From Pelodera strongyloides (lineage: Eukaryota; Nematoda; Chromadorea; Rhabditida; Rhabditidae): a stretch of 64,000 bases of DNA. The notes beneath the pieces were generated by a model. It did no database searches and was not told the origin of the DNA. It was given only the letters and a program-made list of their open reading frames with translations. Location of the stretch: contig JAANDG010000482.1 in assembly GCA_036852015.1 (NCBI GenBank), positions 1 to 64,000 of the forward strand. Direction: 5' to 3'. Below are positions 35,270 to 48,534 of the stretch, in pieces; the stretch's first letter is position 1, and each line of letters begins with the position of its first letter. The position numbers were made by a program, and so were the translations under genes.

Positions 35270-38200
35270 TTAAAAACCGACCATTTTTAATATCTTTTCA
35301 ACGTCTTGTTGCGTCTTTGGTTGACAGAAAGTGGCTTCGTTTTGAAGAACACATTTGTGATAATATTCATTTACTGGATGAGAATATTCACTGCAGAAAT
35401 CACGCCAAAAGATCGCACGCAGTTCTTCAATCTAAATACATAAATAAATATATTGATGCTTCATAAGCGTGCTCTTTTATTCAATGTTAGTTCAATACAG
35501 TAATGACAGTCTAAACAGTAGTGAGTTATGTTTGTATGTTGTATATGGTTATTTTTGATAGGAGCATGCCTGGTTGGCCGAATAAACATAATAAGCCACA
35601 TGTGAAAACTGGTCATTATTTTTTTTATTCTACAATAGGTACATAGATACTACATCTCTCCCATTATTATGTTTTGGCTCCTTTTTTTTGGCTTTTTTAG
35701 CTTTTTGCTTTTTAAGCTCAACTCTTTAAAACCCTTACGAAATATTTCTCTCCCCCTTGTTGTGTTACTACAACAGAAGCTCCTGTTGTGCCTCCGAAAT
35801 AGTCGGCAGCAAAATTCGATGTTCCTATAAATTATAAATTACATTATAAAGTTGAGTCAATAATTTTAATTATAAAAGATACAACCTGTCATTAAAATGG
35901 TTCAGAATTTATGTATTTCTAGTAGAATTTTTCAAGAATAACACCAAACATACCAATGATAGCGCGTTGTTCCGTCACAATAAATTTGTTGTGCGTTCTT
36001 CTATGTTGATTAATTGCCCAGGAAACGTTTAGAGGAGGAACTACGAAGATTTTCTGAAAAGCAAATTTGCGAGTATACTAGATATGAACGTTACGGCGCT
36101 AGTTCAAAACTTGAAAATGTTTAAGTGTTTTAGATTCTTAGATAGAGTGCAACGCCTAAGGCCCTCCTAAGGGACGATGAAATAATTCAACAATGTTCAA
36201 ATTCGAAGTAAATAAAGTAAACCGCATATCATATATAGATGCACCAAACATAAAATAAAATAAATAAGTAATGTCGAACTCACAACTTCAACATTTGTGT
36301 GTACCGGGATTTCCGGGTCGTTCATTGCGTCGAGATCTTGTAGAGATTTTAAGAATCTGGAATAAATCCCCAAAAAAAGTTATCATAAAAAAAAATCACA
36401 AACAGTCGATTGCGCATTGAAGGTTGCACAAACTCACCTAATTCCGACGGATTCAAAGTGTACCGGAGTGCCGATTATTTTAACATCGACCCCACGAAGG
36501 ATAGCATCACGGAGAGAGGCGTCTATCAGGGCCCAGTACCTGGAGAAGTCAAATAAATATAACGATAATCAAGTTGATGTAGATAGGAAACACCAATAGA
36601 CAACATCGATAAAAAGGGAGCAGGTAAACGACAAAAAAAGTCCGATCATTTCTATAGTGAACCAATTGATAATGCTACAGAAATGTTTCCGAATTTAAAC
36701 CATGTGAAAAGCAACCCCTAACGAACCAGCATTATTTATGAGCCATGTTATGTATTATTAGCGTCGGTTGCCATTGTTGCAAAGTTGCAAATCATTGGGC
36801 AAAACCCTTGTCCGTGAAAAGAAATATTGTGACTAGAGGCACCAAGCAAAGGGTAATAGAAAAAACTAACCCTTGCACCCCACTGTATAGATCAATGGGG
36901 AAATAGTCCATAATGTGCATGTATAGGTACTTTTGTGCAGATCGGATAACATACAGTACACCTTCAATATCGGGAGTACGACCGTAGTCGAGAAGTGCCA
37001 ATGGGTTTCCCTAAAACTTTTTTTATAAAATCAGGAAATTACAGTAAGGCCTACTCGTCAGACATCTCCAACTTTTTAATTCAAACAAAAATTATTCACA
37101 TACACAAATACACTTCATCTAGTACATGTAATCAAACTGATAAAAAAAAAGTTAAATGCCGAAATAAATTTTGCACCGAAATAAAAACGTCCGTTTTGTT
37201 CACAGCATTTGTCACATTCATAGAAAATTGGTTGTCGATGTTGTAACTGAAAAATAGTTATGTATATTGTTTTTCTTTCTTACTGGATGATGCACGTTCA
37301 TGAACCACATATGTTAGAACCAAGGATAACAACTTGAATACCTTGCAAATTGGGGCCTAATAGGTAAAGTAACTCCGTGTCCTCCAGCCGCTCTCCATAA
37401 AGAATCAAAAAGGGATCGAGCATCAGCTCCCATACACGGACAATTTTCGAACAAAACGCCGATTTCCATTTTCTGAATAGAAGGTTAAAGGGTCAGGCCC
37501 ATTTCAAATGACCCCTATTTTTGATGATTCCATCTGACTCTTTATGTCAAATATAGTAGGATACGATATTTTTCTAATTTACAAGCGCAAAATTCACGCA
37601 GTATTCAGCAATTTACCATTGCCAGTCATACCCAACTATTTATCGCAGTTGTCACGCCCTTTCGCTCTCATTGGGCAATATGCTATATTGGGCGTGGCAA
37701 TTGCGATATTGGCCAATCAGCGCGAATGGGCGTGCCAACTGCGATAAATAGTTGTGTATGAGTGCCCACGGTAAATTGATGAATAGTGTGTGAATTTTGC
37801 GCTTGAAAATTAGAAAAATATTGCGTCCTACTATAGTTGACATGGAGAACCAGATGGAATCATCAAAAATATGGGTCATTTGAAATGGGCCTGACCCTTT
37901 AATCTACTGGTTTTGTTTGTTTAGATGTAGATGTTGTTCCTTATCTCATCAGTATGACATTCAATTTAGGCCTAGCCTTGGTCTTGCACAGCTTAAATCG
38001 GTTGATAAGGTTTGGCTATGGCACTTCATTTTTTCCTGTGCCCGATCAAAAGGGGAGTGCGCGAAAACAGAGCGGCGAAACGGCGAAAGATCTCTCTTAA
38101 ATATTTCTTGTGAAAACTCGCTTATCCCAAACTGACTTGGTTCAACGATCTCCAGTCCAAGTTAGCAGACCCAATATACACGTGCATGTCATCGACGACC

Positions 38201-40521
38201 ATCATCTTCATGTGGTTAATGCCACGTCCGACAAGAGACTCGACATCGAGGGGACGCCTTTCAATTGTGCCTGAACAATTAATGAGTTCAACTCTCGCAT
38301 AAGAAGCCTCTCAATCTTCTACTTTTGTTGGTTTGGTATGAATTTTAATACATCCGAACTTCACTACCGATCGCTAAATATATCTACAAACCAGCCGGCT
38401 ACGCCGCCTGATTGTGTGGCGTCTTTCTATATTTATGAAACGTCTGTAACGTAGGTGAAAATCGTTACGAATGAAGACATACATCGTTCTTTTACATGAG
38501 ACTATTCTAATTTCTACCCAAAGCGGAACAATTTATTCGAATTCTACTTTAACGGGATTGTTAGCGCACGCTACAGTAACTCGTTTATATAATAAGATAT
38601 TGATTAGTTCCATATTTGGTCTAATTTCTGACCACAATTTGCATGCGGTCACCATATTCCGTCCATAGTCGTAAATACGTTCTACCTGATGCGTAATTGC
38701 AAAGTTGCGTCGTAAACTGTCGTAAATGAACCTTACGCGAGCAAGTTTATCGATAAGCTATTTCGAGGGTGAACGGCTGTAAAGTTTACAATGTTGTAGT
38801 CATGCCATATTTGCTTACTATTCAAAATGTCAGGTCACAATGTCAGAAAGTTGAAAGATCAAACCATAAGGTTCGGTGCAGTATTTCATAGTTTTTTTAT
38901 GCCGAAGATATTGCAAATTATAATAATAAGGATACTATTATCAACGCAACAAGGAAGCAAACAAACCCAAACGGTTAAAGCGAAATACCGGCCGGTTTTT
39001 GAAGCGCATCGAGTGCATCAGCATTCTTCTGCAGAATATGCAAATGAACATAGATTAGAATAAAAAATCGAGCTAAATTCGAGCAAATTAGCAGACGCGC
39101 AAGCACTCAGTTGTCCACGCTGCGTTTCAAAAGCCGACCGGTGTTTCGCTTTAAAGACAAAGAAATATAAAAGGAGAAATTCTAAGGATCTACTCTTAAC
39201 CTCTAGATTGCATTGCATCTCCATCCAAGTTCTGATCCGGTTGTTTCCCACTACTCCTATCGATTAGTTTAATAGGAACAGTGGAGGACTTTTCCTCCAG
39301 TAAATTGAACAAACTATTTCCCTGGAAAAGAAAGACGTAAAGATAGTGAATAGTGTAAATTCGTGTAAATTTTCGAGTGAATTTCGAATTTAATTCGTGA
39401 AGCGGTGATATTGAGCATTAGGTTTTTCTTGTTTCTTTAGTTAGTACTAATTATTGCATTATACCAACCTCGTTTTGAAACAGAGCCAACTCCTCCCCTT
39501 CTAATACATAAGACGCTTGGAGGGAAGATTTGTAGGCCACGATATCAATTTCGTTTTTGGCCCTGCATTGGAAGTAACGTGACTTACGTACGTAACTTGA
39601 CTTACGTACCGTAAATAGGAAAACAACATAAGAAATTGATAATTCAGCTTCCGACACAGCCAGCAATAAAATTAAATAAATTCAAAAGCACAATATAGTG
39701 GACACAATTTAGTACAGCAAAACAACTAGCAATACAGGCAAACATGTAGAACTATTTTGAGCAGACTTACAACTTCGGCACATAAAACAGAAATTGAACA
39801 ATACTAATTGGAACATAAAATGATTATAATGTATTCAATCACCCACTCTTTTATAATCCTCGTCCACGCAGAAAATGTGCTTTCTGGGAGAAATTGCCCG
39901 GGAAAACTGACGTTGTAGGGTATTGTTTCGACAATTTTCATCCTAAGATATTATCCTACGTAAATATGTCAAATACATATTTGTCAATGTTTTTCGCTGA
40001 AGAGACTGTGGGCTGCGAAAAAATGTCGTGGTCGTGTCAAAATATGTATCCTAGAGTAACTAAAAACGTTCGTAGACATTCCTTTTTTGCATAGAACTTC
40101 CCTTATGATTGAGAAAAATCCTGCTTTATTCCTGTAAATTTGTTGAAACAAATGTCACTTATTTTAGTTTTTGTAGTGCATTTTCATCCGTTTTAATTAT
40201 TTATTATTATCCATTTATTCGCTGTTAGTGGCCTTATATTGTCAAAACTTGCGCGATACTTTGTTGTCGTAATAAATGTTATGTTATGTTATGTTATGTT
40301 ATGTAGTGCGGCGGGCGTGCGGCGAACACCTGGCGCACGGGAGTAAGCCTACGAGCAGAAATCAAATTCTCATGTTTTCTTCTGCTTTTCTGTAGTTAGT
40401 GAAGTAATATTACTTACCTACACGTCAAGCGACATTTCGCCTCCCGAAGCGCGTCAAATTTTATTGAAGATATTAATTGTACAGCAGAAAATAAAAATAA
40501 GGCAGTGAATATAGGGCTCAT
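35270..40521 (-). CDS. PLD3-like phospholipase D family protein, paralogue B
   Basis: Thirteen exons (minus): 40521-40418, 39942-39847, 39562-39469, 39321-39201, 38270-38137, 37472-37342, 37246-37177, 37010-36871, 36539-36438, 36356-36284, 36053-35954, 35824-35739, 35431-35270; 470 aa, all phases fit. Starts with a signal peptide or signal anchor (MSPIFTALFLFSAVQLISS). Then KIVETIPYNVSFPG, first HKD motif HMKMMVVDD with YIGSANLDWRSLNQ, second motif HNKFIVTEQ with IIGTSNFAADYFGG. The second motif has Glu where classic PLDs have Asp, as in PLD3/PLD4. These are lumenal endolysosomal proteins (exonuclease or lipid transferase activity has been reported for PLD3/4). Tandem with paralogue A (42246-48534), sharing most exon boundaries. 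A TTAA MITE and a palindrome sit in its introns. Confidence 0.92.
37485..37902. mobile_element. 418-bp TTAA-flanked palindromic element
   Basis: TTAAAGGGTCAGGCCCATTT ... AATGGGCCTGACCCTTTAA, with arms of about 190 bp (e.g. CAACTATTTATCGCAGTTG and CAACTGCGATAAATAGTTG). In an intron of PLD gene B, ending 12 bp from the acceptor of exon 37472-37342. Confidence 0.92.
38975..39154. mobile_element. TTAA-family MITE
   Basis: TTAAAGCGAAATACCGGCCG ... GACCGGTGTTTCGCTTTAA, close to the family consensus. In the intron after PLD-B exon 39321-39201. Confidence 0.92.
40276..40304. repeat. (ATGTT)n tandem repeat
   Basis: About six ATGTT units, in intron 1 of PLD gene B. Confidence 0.85.
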
Positions 40522-42245
40522 GTCCCAAAAGTCTAAATAAAGTTTTGTTTTATGAAAATAGAGAAATATACACAATCAAATGGAGAATAACCACAAAAAA
40601 GTTCTCTTTCTCTTTTCAGAAATAAAAAAAAAACTCAAAAAATTTGGTGCGTTTTAGAGAAATATATTTGGTCACAAGTTTCATTTTCAGTTCAGCTTTT
40701 TTCCAGCTATCAACTGGTGTTTTAGATTGATTATGTTTAATTAACTATTACTATTGAAACGTATCGAATATAACAACTAGGAAAACTGTAAGGAAGCAAT
40801 CTATCTATATTATCAAGCGCAGTTAATTAAATTCTTTTTATTCAAGAAGTTTGTGCTTTATTTGCTTGTATGAAGTATGATTGTATTTTGAAGACCCGTG
40901 ATTTATATACGATAAAAGGTTGAATAAGCCATTGAATAAGCCTCTTTGCCTGGTTTATGCGGAAAAGAGGAAGTTCAAACCCATTTTGTTTCAATTGTGG
41001 TAATATGTAGAAGAAGGTTTTTATGAGCTCTATGTTTATGGTGTTGAGTATGGATGGTCCCGTGTTGTACAAATAAAATGGAGCAAAATAATTTCTGTAT
41101 GAAATTAGAAACAAAGGAAAATGTTTTTGAAAAAAAAAACTGAACGCAAAAATTCTCATATGCATTTGTTTTTGTTAGCTTTAATTAAAAATTTAAGAAA
41201 TAACTTCTGAAATTGTATAAAAAAAAATACTAAAATTAATAAAATATATATAAATAAAGATATAGCATAGCATGGTTCTCTAGGAATGGTTTATGCAATT
41301 TTAAGAATTGGTTTAATTGGTGTAGCTTGAGCTAAAAAATATAGTTTTGATCTAATAGTGCATTGATTAAACCACTGTTGTTCTTCTGTTCCATGCCAGA
41401 CACCAGCGTTATCAGCTATCAGAAAATTTATTCAAATGATAAGGCATGTAGGGCAATGGAAGGGTATTCGTATTCTCAACACGATGTAGTAATAGTAAAG
41501 TATATATGTTTATAATTTATTGAATTCAGGTAATAATATACTGCGTATGGAGAAAAATCTCTACCGTAGGAGAAGATAGTGGTACAAATGCTGTGAATTT
41601 AGTTATGCAAATTTTTATTTTTGCCGTAAATTATTTTGAGGAAACGTGTTTTCTTAAATTATGGCACAGTGGAAACTTTTCCATGAATGTTACCATGAAT
41701 GGTGTATAACATTTATTTTCAAACCTTTTATGTATAAAAAAATCAAGAAACGATTATTATTAGTGACTCCGAAAATAACGAAACGAAATAAATTGAGCAA
41801 TTGGAAGCAACGTGAGCAATTCTTTGGCAAGCTGAAAATGTCGTAAGATAAAAAAAATATAATATTTTAAATCTCTTAAAATATTATGAGCAGGGAAAAA
41901 ACTTGAAAGCATAAAGCAAAGGCACGTATAAATTTCAAAGCGGGTAAAAGTCTAACCCGAATTATTTGTAAAGTGAATCAGTAATATTATCGGGAGTAAC
42001 AATCGTATGTACAAATGATAAAAATAAGGTGGAACAAAAAAAAATAGTACTCCGCAGTTGAAAGTCAAATGGGGCATTATAACAGAGAAGAGTACTATAA
42101 TAAAAATAAAAAAATAGAAGAAAACCAAACCATAATAGTGATATACATAGACTATATATCATATAGGTAAAGGTAAAAATGATGTTACTAAATAACAGTT
42201 GAAATCGAGCAACACGCGCAAAAAAAATTGCGCAAAATTATAAAA
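40522..42245. other. intergenic region between the two PLD genes
   Basis: Strongly AT-rich, with poly-A stretches near 40626, 41132 and 41220. No gene or repeat family recognised. It should hold the promoter of PLD gene B (right part of its upstream side) and the 3' end of gene A. Confidence 0.5.
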
Positions 42246-42994
42246 TTAGTTCGTTTCGATAATTCTCTTCGGATCTTTCCTTTCTTCACAAAAGTCCGCA
42301 GTATCGGTTTCCACACAACCCTGAATTTAATTTATTGAAAAATTTGCATAATTGTTGGCATACTGCATACTGTAGATTCTGCACTTATGACTTATGACGT
42401 AACCTGGCGTGTTATAAGTTAATAACAAGTACCGTACTAAATATAAATTATCGTATTTGAGAAACTGTAAAAGGCCAATGATTCAATCCTGCTGGAACTC
42501 GCTCGAGGTTTATTATTAATATATTTTATTTTACAAAATAAATGCTCACATGTAGATAGTCGTCCACAGGATGTGCGTATTCACTATGCCAATTGCGTTC
42601 AAAAATTTGAACAAGCTCGTTGATCTGAAAACAGCAGCTTATTTAGGAAATCCTGCGTCAAATGGCAGATTCGGATGATTTGACGATCAAGTTCTGTATA
42701 TAATTATTATTAAACGTTTCAGTAATCGTACAATCGTACCATTGTTTTCCTCTTTCCGTTTTGTTTGACAACAATTGAAGAGCCAGTGGTGCCTCCCTCG
42801 AAATAGTCTCCAGACCAGTTTGATGTTCCTGAATTTGAATATCTCACGATTATATGTATGGTTTTCATGCATTTCACAATATGATTTTGATGCTGAATGC
42901 ACCCTGTTTATTACTACGTACTGGGGTTTCCAAGAATCCCAAAAAATCTGCGTGATTCTCAATATTTTTGCACGAAACCTGCATATTTAATATG

Positions 42995-43039
<45 letters not shown>

Positions 43040-46000
43040 CAGAAAACTTGGAAACCCCATAAATAAACAAATATTTGATTGGACGTGCTCTCACCTATCA
43101 ATGCAGCACTCTCGCTCACTACCACTTTGTTATGCGTTCTCCGGTCTCTATTCACCACATTTGAAGTGGTTGCTTCTGAACGGGGAACCTTGAAGATCTT
43201 CTGAAAATGATATAATATAGACGAACAATCTTTGTTCAAGTACACATTTAATAGTAACATAACATAACAGATACATGAGACGCCTGCTAAGGCTAATGGG
43301 GTTTGCAAGTATGCCCGATTTTCCTTGCAAATATCGAAAAATTCACCGTATCTTGGCACTACACGAACATATCTACAGGCAGTTTTTACGACCGATCGCC
43401 ACGGGACCATTTGTCCGACAAATGATTTGCTTTGTTGGCGGATTTTCTATAGTGTGGATGTGTCAAAGTTACGGTAAATTGGTGTAAAAAGCACACGATT
43501 TTGCGAATTGATACTTGCAAGGAAAACTCGCGGTTTTTGTCATACTTGCAACCCCCATAAATCGCAGGTGAAACCACACAGGCAAATACATCATGTCTTC
43601 GCAAGCATTTGACAGGTTTTGCTGTTCCTAATGACAGTAATTACAGTACGACTATTTACGTTATTTGCTATAGAATATAAGAAAAAGTCAACGATAAAAA
43701 ATAACGCACCACTTCGACAGATGCATTTCTTGTGATTCCACTTAGGTCTTGAAGAGATTTCAGGAAACGGATCCCCACTTCCGGATAGTGAATTCCAGCG
43801 GAAAGGATGCGGACGCGGACACCGCGGGTGATCGCACGACGGAGAGCGTCGTCGATGATTGGCCACAAACTACAAAGTATATGTATTCACTAATCATTTT
43901 GAGGTTAAAGTGTGCCCACATACGATGAATGTTTGGTTTTGCCTCATACAAATATAAACAACTTCTGTCGTCCGAAAGTTTCGTGAACAGGCGAAACGAT
44001 ACAGTTTGACATGAAATTATACAGGAAAAAAATGAAAAACTTTGTAAAAAAAAACTAACGCTCTTGGTTTCCTGTACAAGAATATTGGGTGGTAGTCCAT
44101 TACATGGACGTCGAGTACTTCACTAGAGGAATCGATCACATCAAGAATAGCATCCAGATCCCATGTTCTTTCGCCATTATTCAGACGAAGGGGAGAAGAC
44201 TGGAAAATATCACTCAAAGCGAAATTCCGGCCGGTTTTTGAAACGCATATTGGACAACTGCATTCTTACGTATTTATGCTAGTTTACTCGAAGTTAGCTC
44301 GATTTTTTATCTAATTTATGTTCATTCATAAGTTGCATAAGAATGCTGCTATGCTCGGTGTTTCAAAAACCGGCCGGTATTTCGCTTTAACGTTTTCGGA
44401 ATCCTTCAATGGGAGTCACATTTAGAGTAAATTATGGGGAGCCTTGTTGGGTTGAGGGCAGAGTATACAGAAAAAAACTAACCGATATATAGACATCAGA
44501 TGGTTCACCTTCAATCATAACACGCAGGGGATGGTCCTTGTTGTACCTAGAGCAATAATTCAATAATTTTGCTATAATGTTCTCAAAAATTGTTAGAAGA
44601 AGACATGACCATATCTGGGCCTTTGACCTAGATCACCGTAATTCTATATTTTGTGAATCTCGTACCTGGCCTTCGCATTGCTCTTTTGTCCCTTCGACAT
44701 ATTCCAATAGACGTCGTATACAGAACGGAGGTCGCCGCCCAGACACGCACAGTCCTCCACGAGGAGTCCGAGCTCCATTTTCTGAAATTATAGCAAAAAT
44801 TGAAGTGATTCAACAAAAACAACAACACGGAAATGTGCATTGTACTGTAGGATAAGACACATCTTTATCTTTTTATGTTAAACTCTTTATTCATCTTTTG
44901 CTTGAAGCCTCACGGTGGCCATTCAGCTCAGGAAATCGATTATCTTCATTGTTCACCGATACTCATTGTCTGATTGTCAGATAGAAACTGTTATATTGTT
45001 GGTAAAGCACCTACACCACCTACAGATCCCAGACAATAGCTGGCGCATGTGAAATCAGTCAGTAATATTGGAAAAGAAGCAGCATATTCATAGTATACCT
45101 GATTGAGAGATCTCCAGTCTAGATTGGCCGATCCGAGATAGAAATGTCTATTGTCTGCCAAAAGGAACTTGGAGTGCATCTTTCCAGCACCCATGACACG
45201 ACTCACATCCAAAACACGACGGTCAACCAAGCCTTGAAAATAAGGAAGATTATACAATTATTATAAAAATTCAGTTTTCTGCCAATTACACAAAAGCAAA
45301 GTGTGTAATTGACACCAAGACGAATTATATGTTAGAAAAAAGGTCAGCTAGCATAGCTGGAACCGAACCCTTGATCTCTTTCCTGGAACCTGGCATCATT
45401 CCACTTCACCAAGTGTAGTCTACTCACCCATTTCTTGGAGAAGGACTCCATCGGCGTTATCTCCGTGATCTTTTGGTGGGTAACTTTCCACCATGCTCAC
45501 TCTTACATTCTTTCCTTTTTGTGCGAGACGTGAGAATAGAATATCGCCCTGAAATTACGGTAAAGTGAAAGTCAGCTTTTAGACTCCAACCCGTATCGTA
45601 CCGTACCCCACACTCTATATCGCATTAAAATTTAATTTCGTACACGGTTCCACTGATTGCGGAATTTCAAGTATTTACGTAGACCTCCTTGTATCACGTC
45701 CCCACTTTGAAACTACCAAAAAGATAGACATAATGTTTTTGTTTTTGTTATTTGCAAAACAAATAATGTTATGTTGACACTATTGTGACGTTTGTTAGTC
45801 CTATTATTGAGATTATTTACTGTTTCCAATGTTTACTTTTTGATATGATCAACAACTACCGTACGCCTTTGTGGCTATGCCTATGGCGGATGAAACCCCT
45901 GCATATGCATAGACTAAGAGACACAAACAGCAGGCTCAGAACTTAGTAAGTAGTCTCATAACTTGGTTAGTAATACTGTCATATGCCATACGGTACCTAA

Positions 46001-48534
46001 TGTCCTTTGTTAGCGCGATAGCGCTAACATAGTTTGGGTTTTACCTTATGACTTATGACAGTAAGGAATTCTGATAGTAAGGGACTCCCATGTGTCCTTG
46101 GCTTTCAACATATTTCTGCACTACACTGCTCCACGTGACTATTCAGAATACAAATACAGATAATCACCACATGATACAGTACACTTATTGACAATAAGAT
46201 AAGGATGTCCTTTAGAAATAAATATTCATTTGTAAACAAGATGATCACTGACCAACAAATGATCATAAGCAAAAATTTCACAACTATTCTTTTGGGCTCA
46301 TGGGTGGAAAGAGTTTTCTTTTTTCTTACGCCAGGATTTCAGAAACTTGAAAATCGTATGCAGTTACGGCAAAAACTCGCACAGTTATACATTCCTCAGA
46401 ACAGTTCCATCAGCTACCGTAATCAGAGACGGGAAGATACGTTTTACAGTTACGTCCATTTAGGCTACGCTGGGGAGCTGTAGCAGCAAGGCTAATATGA
46501 GATCTAGTTCAATCCTTTCATCTTAAAATTAAAAAAATTACAAAAAAATTGGACCGGATGCTTTACCCCCTAGAAATGTTATTTATCACGCAGAGCAGTT
46601 GTGTTCTGTATGATCTGTTTTTGAAAGAAAGGTGTCCTTATTAGTTTAAAATTAGCCTCATTAGATAAGTGCTTTTGACGCCTTCGTGCTATCACCTCTG
46701 ACGTACGAGAGTGTACTTTTTACAATACTTTTTACAATCAAATGATAAGCTTATTAATTGAACTTTGGCAGTTGGCGGTGATAAATTTCTCGCGGAAAAC
46801 GTGGTAGATTACAAAAGAAAACCAAAAAAGCGAGAGCCAACATTACAATACAAAATATGAACCAGATCATGATCACATGTTTTCTAATTTCATGCCCACA
46901 AAAAAGCAAAGCCTTTCTGAATTTAGAATTTAACGTGTGAATGGATATGTATTTGTTTTGTGAATAAAACTTTTCTGATACAGCGAGAACTTTGTGGGAT
47001 ATAGTTTCTGAAGTACATATAAAACACTGTGAGGCAGTTCAAGTTTCCTTAAGCTAATAGAGCAACCTCGGGTGGATTGACTGCTGTATCGACGAAAAAA
47101 AACTAAGCGGTATAACAGGCGGTTTTTGAAACGTGTTGAATATCATATTCAAATGAGTATGATTAGAATAAAACATCGTCCCCAGATCGACCCCACTTAG
47201 CATAAAAACAGAGGAATACGTTTCAAAAACAGACTGCTATACCGCTTTAATGCTTTGTTAGTATTTACCTCTCGTGCAAAATGTAGATCTTTCTCCTCCA
47301 ACACGTGCTTCCCTTGTAAACTCGACTTGTAAGCGGCAATCACCAATTCATTTTCGGCTCTACAAGAATTTGGTCATTTAGTAATAATTTTTGGCCAAAA
47401 TCCTAACGACTTCCGATAAATAATAAATATAAACTAATAAAATATATTATTCTTGTACCTGTCAATGATGCGACTCCACGCGTCGAAAGTTGACAGAGAT
47501 TCGGGACCACCAGGAAACGAAATATTCACGGGGATACTTTCCACGATTCTAATTCTGAAATGAATTAACTATATGTGATATAGATATACTTTAAGAAAAT
47601 TGTCTTCTGTTACGTGTGCATTACAGCGCTAAACGGAATAATTGTCCAGACCAAAGAAAAACCGTCTGAAGCTGGTCACAAAATGGTTTTCACCGAAAAA
47701 ACTTGGTGACCCGATAACGACGCTTTTTGAGAAAACATGGTCACGGCAAGGTCACCAAGTGGCCATCAAATGGTTTGGTCCACCAGTGACGGTTGCCAAT
47801 GGGTTCTTCCGTTGCCAACGTATGTATATGTTGACTGTGCGTTAGGAGTTTAGGACACAGTACCCACAGGACAGGAAGACCGTTAAAATTCTCTAGTTAT
47901 TGAAGAGTTATCATATGTCACTTCAGAAAAAAACACACAAAAAAAAGTATATTGGAACCTACTTGCAAGTCTGCAAACATTTTGCATCAGAAACTTGGAT
48001 TGTTTTATGAGTGATGGAATGAGACCAAAGTGTGAGAATAAGTAAAGGGATAGATATGAGAATATATGCCTGCAAATAAAGGTAAACATTTTTTTATTAA
48101 TTAATATGTTGAACAAAAGCCAGTGAGGCCAGTGAATTTTCGCATTAAAAAAAAATGCGAAAAGTATCTGAAATCTAGCTGAAAGACAACAATATGCTTT
48201 TTTGACATAACATTACTATCGAGAATATAAGTAAATAAGAACTAACGCGTATGGCACATACATAGAAGGGTTTATCCGTTGTATGTTTTCCCTTTTTATC
48301 ATAGAACTTGTTGGCAATATCCTCGACATGTTGAGGTATAGATTTTGATGTTTTTATTTTCTCCTCTGAAGTGTCTTTCGAACTCTTAGGCAATTGTTCA
48401 GTCTTCAGTATTTCAGTATGTGACGGTGCTTCTTCTGAGGTTAGAGTTGAAGGTACGGTTGTTAGGACGTTAGATGAAGAACCATCAATAGTTGAACTGG
48501 ATTCATAAGGCAGACGGTCGAAAGTTTCGAGCAT
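42246..48534 (-). CDS. PLD3-like phospholipase D family protein, paralogue A
   Basis: Fourteen exons (minus): 48534-48262, 48069-47963, 47554-47459, 47359-47269, 45548-45428, 45232-45099, 44781-44666, 44546-44483, 44199-44060, 43869-43710, 43200-43095, 42828-42740, 42624-42550, 42320-42246; 548 aa. ATG lies 3 bp after TTTTGCAG, an apparent trans-splice acceptor. A 91-residue Ser/Thr-rich cytosolic tail precedes a type II anchor (ILISIPLLILTLWS). The lumenal part has IRIVESIPVNISFPGG, HKD1 HSKFLLADNRHFYLGSANLD, EDCACLGGD, VMDYHPIFLY, and HKD2 HNKVVVSES with LIGTSNWSGDYFEGG. HxK pairs are intact. The topology matches mammalian PLD3. Tandem duplicate of gene B, differing mainly at the N-terminus. 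Introns hold several MITEs. Confidence 0.93.
42919..43063. mobile_element. AATGGGGTTTGCAAG-family MITE (inverted copy with poly-A)
   Basis: ACTGGGGTTTCCAAGAATCC ... AAAACTTGGAAACCCCATAA; contains GCACGAAACCTGCATATT, the complement of the family interior, then a poly-A run at about 42993-43034. In an intron of PLD gene A. Confidence 0.8.
42993..43034. repeat. poly-A tract
   Basis: About 42 A inside the MITE above. Confidence 0.95.
43294..43560. mobile_element. AATGGGGTTTGCAAG-family element, long form
   Basis: TAATGGGGTTTGCAAGTATG ... CATACTTGCAACCCCCATAA with an interior (about 43400-43500) not found in the shorter copies. In an intron of PLD gene A. Confidence 0.8.
44214..44390. mobile_element. 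TTAA-family MITE
   Basis: TCAAAGCGAAATTCCGGCCG ... CCGGCCGGTATTTCGCTTTAA. It ends 11 bp from the acceptor (minus) of PLD-A exon 44199-44060 and so lies against the polypyrimidine tract. Confidence 0.9.
45342..45413 (-). repeat. tRNA-like fragment (SINE head or relic)
   Basis: Minus strand: TTGGTGAAGTGGAATGATGC (box A-like) and GGTTCGGTTCC (box B-like). In an intron of PLD gene A. Confidence 0.45.
47104..47250. mobile_element. TTAA-family MITE, GCGGT subtype
   Basis: TAAGCGGTATAACAGGCGG ... AACAGACTGCTATACCGCTTTAA. Its right end is 18 bp from the donor of PLD-A exon 47359-47269. Confidence 0.85.
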
